A stretch of DNA of 64,000 bases from Volvox africanus (taxonomy: Eukaryota; Chlorophyta; Chlorophyceae; Chlamydomonadales; Volvocaceae): positions 1,835,001 to 1,899,000 of the forward strand of contig BSDZ01000011.1 in assembly GCA_030268105.1 (NCBI GenBank). The letters run 5' to 3'. Position numbers and translations under genes: made by a program. Numbering within the stretch: position 1 is the first letter of the stretch; every line of letters starts with the position of its first letter. The notes under the pieces are model-generated. The model saw only the letters and a program-made list of their open reading frames with translations, ran no database searches and was not told where the DNA came from. Of the stretch, positions 11,701-22,926 are shown piece by piece.

Positions 11701-14700
11701 GTCCCCACGGGACACTACTGGGCGATGGTGGCGTGAAGGTGCCCATGCCCGACGCGTCGTCCATTACAGCCCCCGTCAGGGAGGACCGTAGGATCCGTTG
11801 CGTGACGTCCTCGGGACTGGCGCCCTGGCCGTTGACGAGTCACACGAAAACATCGGAAAGCGCACCAGAATGCACAACAACACGAGCGAGTGAGTGCGTT
11901 CAGTCGTTTGATGGGCACGAGGGAGGGAATGTGGCTGCTATGGTAATACTGGTAATACTGAAACTAGGCATTCGCTACATGGTGATTTGGTCATCGGTAT
12001 GGGGGTAGTAAGGTGCACAATCCGGAAGGAGGGACGGATGAATCGTCGTAAAGTGGGGCTTGATGGTTTGCCAATTCGCTGAGAGGTTACCGTTATCCCG
12101 CGCAGTAAGCTCGGTGAAGACACACGGACATTAGGGATCCAGGCAGGGATCCACTGACTGGAACGGAACGGAACGGAACGCGGCGGCTTTTGCCTGGTTC
12201 CTCTGCTAGCCGGGGCCGGAAGCCTCCGAAGCCTTCCGCTGCTGTCCTGCAAAGCTGCAGGCTGCAAGATAACACACCGGATGGCTTTCCAGGTAGAGGG
12301 CCGCCACACCCGTCACGAATGGCGCCGCCATGGACGTCCCTGTCTTGGCCGCCTCCGACGCATCAGTCCATGGCACCGCGCTGATAACACTGACCCCCGG
12401 GGCGAAGAGGTCCATGCAGGGGCCCCTGCTCAGGCCCCATATGGAAACGTGCAAACCGTTGGCGGAGATGTCAAGTTGGGGAAGTCAAAGAAGCAGCGTT
12501 ACGCACATAGCGGGGCAAATGCATCTCTAGATACAATTCTCCATAACGGGGATAACAAAAACCACAGGTGCAATATTGAAGAAGCTTACATATGTTGGCA
12601 AGATGGTCCCATATCGGCAGGTAGAAGGCGCGGTCAATTATATATTAGACGGGCACGAATCTCCCAACCAAACCCTAGCAGTGCATCTGTACAGGCTTTG
12701 CTATCGTCCGCCCGGCTCGCTTATGCAGACGCGTGCACTCAAACCCATCTCAGCATGCAAGATCAGGTAATAATAACAGAGCCTCACCTCACAAGGGCAT
12801 TTGGTGACAGACTCTCGCCCTGAGGCAGCAGACCTCTCCCAGCCCGCCCCCTACTTCGCATCAGTCGTCACCTCACAGGCATCTCAATTGCTGCACCACC
12901 CACCAGTTTGACTTGTACCAGCGGCTCCCATCCGCGTTAATAGCGCCAACCGCAATTGCAAACTGCGCGGAGGCGGGCGACACGCTGCATGCGTCCGCGT
13001 TGTGGTTGCCAGCGCTAGCCACCACCAGTACACCCATCCTGCGCTGGGGGAAAGGCGCGTCGGCCAGTACCCCACGTACTCTAGTACGTAGAAGCACAGA
13101 ACGTTGCATGTTCCCATCCCGGGTGCGTCTCTGTGTCCATGTGTACACATGGAGGGGCACACGTCGTCGTGTGAAGCCGCAGCCCACACCGGGCGCACTG
13201 CCCCCTGCCGCTCTTCACCAACCTTTGCACCAGGTCGTCTATGGCGGCGTTTATAGGAGCGCTATAGTAGCCCTCCAGAGACATGTGTACCAGAGCGGGG
13301 TACTGCAGGTTTTCTGCCACCCATTCCAGGCCCTGGAACATACAGCATATCATGGGTGATGTTCAGTCAGTCTAGAGATTTTAGAGTGCGACGTTAAAGC
13401 GCAACTCTTGCAACCAGAAAACGATATTTCCCACTGACACACATTTTCAAGGGGCGAACCGAGGAAAGAAGGTATTTACTATGACAAATCAAGGCCCTCT
13501 AAGAAAGGTATGTTCTGTTAAAATGTACAAGATGACAACTTGATCAGGGAGTTATATATCGATTAAGAGATTTAGAGTACAACCGAGATACCCATGCAGG
13601 CTATCGCATACATATACGTTAATACGTCACTATCGTCATGGGATCGCTCTCAGTTCCTGGCTACAATGCAAGGGGACAATGCAAGGGGACAATGCAAGGG
13701 GACAGCGGCGCTCTAATGCGCCAAGTTGTGGGCATATGATATACCCCCAACGTCTCTACCCCGTGTGCGATGCAGATGTGTGTAAATGTTACCGCACCCG
13801 CAATAGCGTCGCCTCGTTGGCATTTCCGTAGCAATCCAATACCTGCCGACCAAGCGCACATGGAAACAGGATACATGATACGTCTATTCAGCAGCGATTG
13901 GTGATCAGCTCATGGCATACCGAGGTGGTACACCTGTAGCACCTCGTGCGTGTGCACGTGCAAGCAAGCCTGACACAAGCAAGCCCGCCGGCGGACCCTT
14001 ATTATCCTTGCCTTCGACGCAGCTGGACATACAGCTGAGGGATTTCATAGCGACCCACAATTACCAAAGCCGACAAGAACCTCGTCTAGATCAAGTGTAC
14101 CAAAAACTACAATTACACCCTATCAGAAATAGAATGCAAGAATATCAGACTACGTCTTTAAATTCTGTCCGCACACGTGAGGTGAGCCAATTGAAGGAGA
14201 GGCTGGACCATGGTCAGGTCGGCCTGTTGCGCCCTCGTCCACCAACAACACTCCCTTTCATTCGCCCTCCATCTCTACCTTGACCGGATGCAGTGTCACA
14301 TTCTTTGCGACTCCATTGTCCAGGCCCCCGATGATGGCAGCCACGTGGGTGCCGTGTCCAAAGCAGTCATCAGTGGTATTGTCTAGACCCGATCCACCAC
14401 CAACTGCAGAGAAGCCAGACGCGACGCGGGTACCATTTAAGGTCGCGATGCCTTGGCCTGCAGGAACGGTGAAACAATTTGAGACGTTGGACAACAGCGG
14501 ACGGCCCCCTGGGACCTCGACTACGAAATCCTCCCTTAAACGACTGTCCGTGCAAGAGCATGAGACACGTCTAGGGCATTAGCGAATGGAATAGCCGCAT
14601 CAGGGTGTGAGCACAAGCTGCCCGCGAAATTATTATGGACTCGCCTTGCTGCTGGGCTACGACTGGTGCCATGACCCTGAATTGCTCGTGGGAAGCCCTT

Positions 14701-15867
14701 ATACCGGAATCAAGGACATAGACGTGAACTCCAGTGCCTGCAAATATAAAGAGCGGCGGATGAAAGCGAATCAGAAGGTAGGGATTGGGGCGGCAGGACG
14801 CCCCTGGTCTCCTGCCACCCATGCCACCAAAGACAATCGAACATATGAGATGGTGCTGCGCAGTGGGGGGGGGTCCTTTCCGCCGGGCTCCCGGCTTCAG
14901 CTTGCTCATACGACAACGGCCAACTGTCCCTAACGGAACTCGCCACGCCCTCACTGGTCAGATTGAAGGGAAGTCACCAGCACCTTTTATTAAGAAGGTG
15001 CCATCTATATGTGTATGTGTGTGATTTGGAATTGGTAAACAGGCTGACACGACTCCATTATATTGAGCGCAGGTTTCGTTTAGCAAGGGATGGTTGGGTA
15101 TGATAGCTCTGAGGGATCGTGATGCGAGTCGTAGGTGTCGTTCTCCGTGAGGCATGTGACGACGTCTGTGCAGCCCAACGCACCCATTGTGTCGTAGTGG
15201 TAGATTTTGTCCAGCGGCAGCTTGGCCTGATCGATGCGGTCGAGGCCCCAAGTTACTGGGTCCAGCTGCTCCGGTAAGCGTCTTGCAGGTGCCCTGATCA
15301 AGACGTCGCATCCCTGCCGGTGCTCCTGCTGCAATGCCTGCTGGTCGAACTCCTCGTCGGCGGTCATTAGATGGTCACCAACCTGCAAGGATAGGCGGCA
15401 ACCGATAACCAAGACTAAATGGCCACGGATGGTGGCTTCAGCGGAATATACCTACGGCCGCATACGGGACAGGGGCTGCTTAGCTGTCAGCGTTGAGTCC
15501 ATCCAGCGCGTTAGAATCACGGTCTTACCGTGATTCCGCGGTCTTGCATGGCATGATCCACGTATCCTTTGTAAGTTTGAAGCACGTCACGGATGGCTGC
15601 GCGGCTGAACATCCCTGGAAAGCGCCCACAACCCGAGACCTGGCACGTTGAAAGCCGTGTGCAACCCATTATTTCTTGGAAGTTGATCTGGGACCTACCT
15701 GCTACACCCTTTATCAGGGTTCGGAAGGTATCAATGCATATGTATCCATGTTGCATTTTCAGCTGACTGCTGTCAGAACAGAGCAAAGCTGTGAACACAT
15801 CTGGGTCAACGTTTGGTTTCAGCACCAAAATCCAGTTTCCATTATTTGCTGATGTTTCAGCTGTCAA
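8764..15867 (-). CDS. Secreted subtilisin-like serine protease (peptidase S8) with C-terminal beta-sandwich and PPC-like domains
   Basis: Recognisable exons on the minus strand: 15699-15867 or beyond, 15529-15614, 15184-15382, 14676-14737, 14279 to about 14510, 13223-13332, 12904-13038, 12278-12425, 11645-11824, 11049 to about 11289, 10472-10641, 9931-10105, 8979-9271 and probably a last exon ending at the stop at 8764. An I9-like propeptide (WILVLKP...IKGVAG) precedes the catalytic domain. Asp is in VYVLDSGI, His in FGHGTHVAA, the oxyanion Asn in SAGN, and Ser in GTSMAAP. After the domain come repeats ending in segments like VSPSVVNV and VFPSEFTFTPTD, and then a PPC-like domain (APDVVYVYTP...CGSNFDT). 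Role: an extracellular or vacuolar endopeptidase, by family. Unresolved: the signal-peptide exon, the 14676/14510 junction, a short exon between Asp/His and the GLEWV exon, and the frame between 11645 and 11289. Confidence 0.86.
12161..12182. repeat. GGAAC pentanucleotide repeat
   Basis: About four tandem GGAAC units lie in the protease intron between exons 12278-12425 and 11645-11824. It is a short simple repeat with no visible role. Confidence 0.7.
13663..13702. repeat. 13-bp tandem triplication (CAATGCAAGGGGA)
   Basis: Three consecutive copies of a 13-bp unit lie in the long protease intron to the right of exon 13223-13332. It is a small local duplication. Confidence 0.8.
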
Positions 15868-17372
15868 TGCCGGATAAAGGCTGCTAGATTCCGCAGAAGC
15901 ATGGCTGCGTCAAGGAAGGGCGCGAAAGGTATCCATAAACGTTTGAGATGATAGGTACAAGGATGATTGGCGAAAGCACGCGTAAATACATTTTGTCCTT
16001 GTACCTAAGGAGATGTATGGTCGTCAATACCAGGAACATGACCACCCCATGTACTAGACGATCGCACGCATGTAAGAACATTTGTAGGAGTTGTGAACGT
16101 TTTTGTAACTCCCGAGCGGCTTTCAGATGGAAACCTTATCCGAATATCAGATCACGGACTGGGTTTTACTCGGTCCTGCTCCTCGTGCGCATGCTGACAA
16201 ATGCAACCATCGGGGAATACCATCTAAAAGCGTTTCAGCTACTATATATTCATAAATACAATTATAGGAATATATACTTCCATGCCCTGAAAAGCTCGCG
16301 ATGACTGAATACGGCTTTAGTAAGAAGTATGTCACGCTTTCCATGCACTTCAAACGAGCCAAACGGCTTTAATATGCTTGATACCAGTGCGCAGCTTCCG
16401 TCCGTTGGTATTGCAATTACCCACGCGGTTTCCTAACTGGTGCAATCGAAAACCCGAAGCAACGCTGAGCGACGGGTCTTGCATCGCAAAATGGATTTTA
16501 AGATATAGGCCATATTACAAAGCCGCCACCATCCCAGTTCGAACTGCTCATTGCGCCATGCATGTGCCAAACTCGAAACACCTGGATGTGTTAACAGCAG
16601 TTAGCAGTTTGAATGCTTTTGAGAGCGACGAGCTCAGTTTTCGGAATATATGACCAGCGTCGATGGTGATTTCACACTGATAATGCTTAGTCCCGACTGT
16701 TTCTTGCGTCGGAGATGCTGCAGATTGCTGCAAATCCTGGTCGAAGCGAAGGATCCTATGGAGTACGAGAAACGCTTCTGGTCCTTGGCGCTAAGTATTC
16801 GCCCTCGTTGGCAAAGGGCAGGCTCGCTGGCTGACTTATCATGTGCATTTTTGCCTGGGACATGGTTGCGGCACAGCTGGGATGACCTGGGATCGCAATG
16901 TGCACCATCACCACCCACAGCTGCCAAAAAGCCCCCTTAATTGCGCTCGCAACCAAAGCCATAGGGTGGATTTATCAGGCCAAAAGGCTGGGATCTTGGC
17001 TTAATGAATCGCTTTCTTGGTAATTAAGTACGCAGGACTGAATACACCCGACTGATTTGCATATATACATCTTGGCGCGAAGGTTATGGAAAATCAGGGA
17101 GTGGCAAAGGCTACAGCTTGTAAATGAATAAAGCCCCGGTCATTTACGGGCCGTCAAGCTGCTTCCGTCTTAATATAGCCTTCCTGCCTGCAATTATGGG
17201 TGCCAATCAGTCACAGTGTCAAAGCCGAGTGACTCCTGCTGCGGAATCTAATTAGCCTGTGCATCCAAAATCTCTACCGCATACCGCTGCCCTCACAGAA
17301 GGACGCCGTGCACACTAATCGTGCACAGAACCTTGCTTTGAACCACAGCGTAAGGCGGTAGCGACCCACGAT
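15868..17372. other. Intergenic region / 5' end of protease gene
   Basis: The protease must begin here with a signal-peptide exon that I could not place with certainty. A hydrophobic reading frame with Met near 15986 on the minus strand is a candidate, but its splice to the propeptide exon does not keep frame. The remainder holds the 3' flank of the AATF gene, whose stop is at 17373. No other gene, RNA or mobile-element structure is visible. Confidence 0.45.
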
Positions 17373-20300
17373 TCATCTTCCTGAATGTCCAAACAGGTTG
17401 GAAAACAAGTTAGCGGCAAATGGCGGTGGAGTGAAATCCACCGGCGCCATGAAAGCCACAAGCTTATCCTGTTTGGAGAGGTCAGACACAGCACAGCAAC
17501 GGGAGGGTCAAACCAGTAAGAAGTGACAGGCAGTATTGCAGCGGAGAGTACTGGACAGGCGCATCCTTTGAACGTTACCCTCTTACCCCAGAACATGCGC
17601 GATCTGATTCAGGCGTAAGCACGCGTCGTGAGGCCGCAATTTAATCTGGCCCACGATGTTAATACATCGACAGCGGGGCAATTTGCCGACGTAATGTCAT
17701 GGCCAGCACCCATTTGTCACGGCCTCCAACGTTTCCCTGTTGCGAACACTTACCTGCACGTGGTACCGCAGTTTTCGCCCCTTGCTTGCTCGCCGGTCAA
17801 CAAGCTTCCGCTTCTTGGCGCCCTTGGGCATAACTGAGGCTCCTGAGGCGTAAATTGGTTTGTACGGAAGGTAAGCATCTACAGGAGTGCTCTTAGGTGG
17901 ACACAATGGGCAAGAACAGTTGGCATGGATAGTGCCCTTGTGAAGTGTCTGTATGGCCTTTCGCGGCGATTACCAACATCCTTCGCATGTCCGATATACA
18001 ATCATAACATGAAGCTTTACTTAACAAGTCCGACAGTATCCACACTCGTTTCCCATAGGCCGTGCAATGCTCCTCTAACAGGGCCGTGCAAGTATGTTTC
18101 CCGGGTCATAATAGGAATTGGCTGTGTAAACCTCCTGGCAAAAACAACACTCTGAGCTTGGCATCCCAGCGGCATTACTTACTACTTTATCGCAACGCCG
18201 CAACATAGCACTGTAGCGGCCACCGTGCAAGCAGAGCCAATGACTCCGTGGCAATGTCCACCCTTCTCTCAACCTTTTGTCCATATACGCCAGCGGCATG
18301 CACGTACCTTCCAATATACCCTTGTCCAAAAATTCCTTCAACAGTTGCTGGTAGAACTCGCCATCATCATATGTCTCCGGGTCGCGCTCCTCCTCGAGAA
18401 TCTCCGCAGCCACGGTAGAGGAGGGGCCTTCAGTGCCGTCACGTCCCTCGGGAGCATCGTTGCCGTCGCTGCCTAGCGGGTCCAAGGCAGCGGCAGCCGC
18501 GGCACTAGAGCGCGGCATCTCGCACAGCACACGCGGACAGGTTGCCACCGCCAGACGTGTGCGCTTGATGAACTTGGCTACGGGTCGCGGTGGAAAAAGG
18601 GAACGGAAACGTGTAATGAAATAAGACACATAACCAGAGACCCAACGAGTAAGGGGGCCCCTAATGGGAAACGGCCAGACGCGGACCCAGGCTAGGCAAA
18701 TCAGTGTAAAGCGAGAACCGGCTGAGGAAAAAAAGGGCGGGGGGATGCAGTGTACCTGAGCGCGTACAATATCTGCATGTGCACGCCGTACAAAAACTCC
18801 ATCCCGTCTGGCTCACCTGGGTCCCGCATCAGCGCTTGCACCTGGTTGCTAATGCTCTTGTTTAACGCCCGGAGGCCGCTGTTCCGGAGCGCTCCGCTGC
18901 CAGACGAAAGTACCGTTCGCCTGTGCCAAGAGTCCAGCGACAAGTCCCGGAAGGGAGCAAGGGCCTCGTGGTGCAAGCTAATCCGTTGCCAAAGACACTC
19001 CAGTCCATTATCGATAACGGCGTCGCCAGCGTTGCCACTTGGGTCTGGCTCGAGACGCTGACGCTTTGCACCCGAGGCCGCGGACCCGTCACCACTGCAG
19101 GATACTGGCGACAGCCTGATGGCTGAGTTGCGCGCCATGAGCGTGTGCTGCAGCTCCAGCAGTAGGCCTAACGTATCCCGCGCAGCAACCGCAAGTTGTT
19201 CATATCTGGCGGATGAAGACATAGGTGGGCAGCCAGAACATCGTCATCACAGCATCAACCTCAGAGCATCTTCACCGTACGAAGCATACTGACCCGTTTC
19301 AGAAGTCAGCATGCAAGACAGGTTTCCATCCCTGTAGCTCACCCCTCTCGAATGTCAGGCTTCGCGATTAGCAAGGCAGCGAAGGTATCCGGTCGCGGCA
19401 GACCATTGCTCGCTTGAAGGCATTTTTGGAGCAAGATTCTCTGCTCCAGGGCCCGTTCATAAAGCACCTGCGAGGCAGCAGCGGGTAGGCGTATCCTTTG
19501 TAACACCTGCCATACCTAATAATAGGACATCGAGGACTATGCCAATCTCACGAGCCCTCTTTGTCTTGGTTTTTAAGCCCAAGCCCTTACCATGCCATGG
19601 GTACACATGTGGTTAACACAAACCTGCCTCTTAGCGCGGGGTCCCTAGCCGAGACCAGCTCCCCACCTGTTGATTACGGACAGCTGCGCCCTTCACCCGG
19701 TCGCGCTCGCCCTTCTTCCGGAGCGTCTCCAGCTGCTTCTCGTCCTCCTCTTGAAGAGCCTCATACTCTGCCTCCAGTGCCCCCAATTCATCTCCGCCTC
19801 TGCCTCTGCCATCGCCAAACCGGCCATCCGCCCGTTGGCGCTGTTCCACACGCTCCGTTCTCCCATCCACTGCAGCAGTGCGTCCCAGTATACGGCCGTT
19901 GGCTCCCGCCTCCTCCTCCTCCGCGGCTTGATCTTCCTCCTCCATGGCGTCCTCATCAATTTCCGACCCCGACCCAGAAGCTAAACCCGAGCCAGCGGCG
20001 CCTTCAGCGTCTTCTTCGTCATCGCCTTCCCCTCGATCAGAGTTGTCCGCTACACCGTTTACAAGTGCCGCCCCGCGCTTCGTTGCCCCGGCCGTGCGGA
20101 CTTTGCCTGTTTAGAAGCACGCGAGCAGAAATACCATATGCATGCTTCTCGCATTCGGAATGGAGGCTCTCGAGTGCATGGCCGTCACAATTGCCGTAAC
20201 AGAATGCCTGGGTGCCAAGGAGCGTATGGCCATGGTACGAGGAACGGCCGCTGACAAGACACACTCTTCCGTTTTCAAGATACCGATCTTAAGGTTTTGC

Positions 20301-21480
20301 CAATATTGCAACCCTCTGCTCCGAATTCCAAACCCACATCCTCGCCCGACTGTAAGCCAACCCACCGGCCATGCCCCTGTAAGCACCTGATGCTGCCATG
20401 GATTGACCACTTGGACCTGCATGCCCTGCCAGCGGTCGCCGCTTCAGCCCATCTTCACTGTCATCGTCGTCATCGCCATCGTCGCCATCGTCATCATCAT
20501 CACCTTGATCTCCCAAGCCATCGCTGCTCAAATAACCTAAAGAAGCGACATTGTCGCAACGTATGCCGAACAACCATGGCATGTATTTCTCTGGTCGCTA
20601 AGCATTTGTCTATTCGTTTACCAAGACCCCATCAGGCCGCTGGGATACAACCCACAAGCCAGCTGCGCCCCAAACCTACCATCTTCAGCGTCCTCCTTCC
20701 CTCCATCGCCTCCAAAAATTTCTGACCGTGACGTTTTCCGCCCCCTGTAAGCAGCGTCCTCTAGTGTAATATCGCCACGAAGCAGCATCGCCTTTTCAGG
20801 CGCGCGTCTGCAGCATCCAGCAAATACCCAGCCGGCACATGGCAATTTGATAACAAGTGCTCCAGGCCTAACAAATGTGATGCAGGTCTTAAAACAAGCA
20901 TAGGTTGGTTGCACGTATATATCGTGGCAGCTATCAGCCCGTAGGCTATGATATCTGGCCTTACTAATGATGCCGTAGTTGTGGGATGCTACTTCATAAC
21001 CGGTGGCATACACTAACCTGCCGATATGCAATGCGCCCTCGGGCAATCTGCTCTCGCCCCTGACCCATCCCCATCCCCATCCTGCACGCTCTCCGAACCA
21101 AACCCCTCTGAACCAGGTATGATGAGAGCTCACAGCCGCACGAGTGTGAGCGAAAGCCGCCAAAGAATACTATTAACCAATTCAATAATGAAGACAACCT
21201 ATATAACAAAACTTGACGAATAAGACAACAGCAAAGTAAGAGCTTACTTGGATGGTGCCGCACGGGCGTCTCCATACTCCTCGTCGGATGGGAGTCTTGC
21301 AGCGTCGCCAAGGTCCACTTCATCCGGGTCATATTCTGCAGGAAATATCAAGATGTACTCATGACATTTAGATAAATCTCAATTTCTCCATACTTGTGCC
21401 TAGAAAGGCTCGCCTTTTGTCGGCGCCGGGTTGAAAAGGTCAGCAAGCTCCTGTGCGAAGGATTTCTTCTTGTCCACCAT
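17373..21480 (-). CDS. AATF: AATF / Che-1 / Traube nucleolar protein
   Basis: Eleven exons join in frame on the minus strand: 21414-21480, 21248-21335, 21018-21059, 20680-20807, 20417-20536, 19667-20106, 19343-19467, 18817-19205, 18308-18577, 17754-17833 and 17373-17468. They encode 614 residues, normal for the family. AATF family marks in order: LADLFNPAP at the N-terminus, YRGRKTSR, a long acidic stretch (Asp/Glu-rich, about residues 105-260), the LEQRILLQK helix, GLRALNKSISNQV, IKRTRLAVATCPRV, ETYDDGEFYQQLLKEF, and the C-terminal TRAUB segment with KLVDRRASKGRKLRYHV, closing with an FSNLFGHSGR tail. The protein acts in the nucleolus in small-subunit ribosome biogenesis, and in animals in transcription and apoptosis control. 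The first intron has a GC donor. The third exon could start at 21059 or a few bases later. The Asp run comes from a CAT/CATCGT microsatellite at 20457-20510. Confidence 0.95.
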
Positions 21481-22926
21481 CGCGACTTAAGACAAAAGGT
21501 TTAATTGCCCTTACCGTGAAATATTTCTAGCCAAAATTCACTTACTTAAAGTTATTATTGGATCATGAATAATACAATTAATAATTTTCCCTAATCAGGC
21601 GATTCATGTATGGTCCGGAGCAGGAATACAATTCTGCAGGATGGCATTGTCCCCGTTTGACAGTTGCTATCTCACTAATACATGTACGACAAGGTTTATA
21701 ATTTCCGTATTTAACTTTCCACCTATGATAACACGTTTCCTTGCTCAACTTAGCTGTGCAGCACATCCCAAGCAAACAACGTAATCCGTCGCAGACAAAT
21801 GCAGTATAGTCGGTAACTCTTTCACTAAATCTTCCGGCAGTACAGCCAGGAGTGCTACTTGCATTGAATTTAACAGGCAGGCCATTTTGAAGTTACAAAC
21901 CCTGCGATCGAGGAAAGCGCAGCAGACTGTTCCCAGATATCGCAGGAAGCAACTCACCAAGTTCTTGACGCCAGATTCCTGGTCAATAGTGCAGCATCAC
22001 ACATCAGAGCCAATACCACCAGGCCAACCTAGCATGTAAGACCAGCCATCCAACTACTTCAACAGGCAAGTGGACCACGTTCCTCATACGCTCAGTAGCT
22101 AGACGCAGACAACCCTGGGTTTCGTCAGGTATTGTGTCAAATGACTTATTCGGCACAAAAGCTTCCCGACGTGCCTTGTGGGGCTCATGTTCCCACAAAG
22201 TACGTGGTATGTCGCCATTGCGCCTCCTCAACTCACTGACCAGGTATCTAGTGTCTGACTAGAGCCATGCAGGTTTCTCATCCTATGCACTTAAAACGAC
22301 GACCGGCCCCAGTTAAGACCGCAATGACATCGCCGACCTGCTCTGTCCCCGAGAGGTTTACCACCCTCGTCAACAGGACCACCGTCAATAACAACACGTG
22401 GCATCCGGCGACACATGTCTGCGGGATATCCCCCATTGCAGTACTCTGCTAATACGAACCATTTTGCCGTCATGTTGCTACCATAGGTAATTGTCATATT
22501 GAGATACGTGTGGGCGTCAAACCTACAATCCCTAAACAACTGAAGCCACAAAAGATGAGCATGGCGTATCCCCACGACATGCAAGAACTTCCCCCGCCTA
22601 ATGGACTTGCGCGTACATTGCGGGGTATAGATCCGAAGACGATGGCGACGGTGTACACCCTCGCAAGCGAAATGGGCTACCACGGATAGCGTACATGCAA
22701 TCAAACCCAATAACAGGCATGCGAAGATGGCAAGGATAGACACCAGCGTTCAAAATGCTATATTGACATGTGTCTTTTTGAGGTTGTCCCTTCGTCCAGG
22801 CGTGGCCACGGAACCCATCAAGTTGGGAAATCACCACAACGGAACCCTGGTGCCCCTTAACACGAAGGCCGCGCCACTAAGAGGACTTGCCGCTCCCCCG
22901 TCCAATGTGCTAATGATGCGTGTTTC
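21481..22926. other. Intergenic region between AATF and eRF1 genes
   Basis: Both neighbours run on the minus strand, so this holds the eRF1 3' flank (stop at 22927) and the AATF promoter (ATG at 21480). Short open frames exist on both strands, but none shows family similarity or joins plausibly to another exon. No repeats of note are seen. Confidence 0.5.

Noticed and set aside
15884..16081. Hydrophobic minus-strand frame as the signal peptide exon of the protease
   Set aside because: The hydrophobic start is attractive, but no splice to the propeptide exon keeps frame with an intron of normal size.
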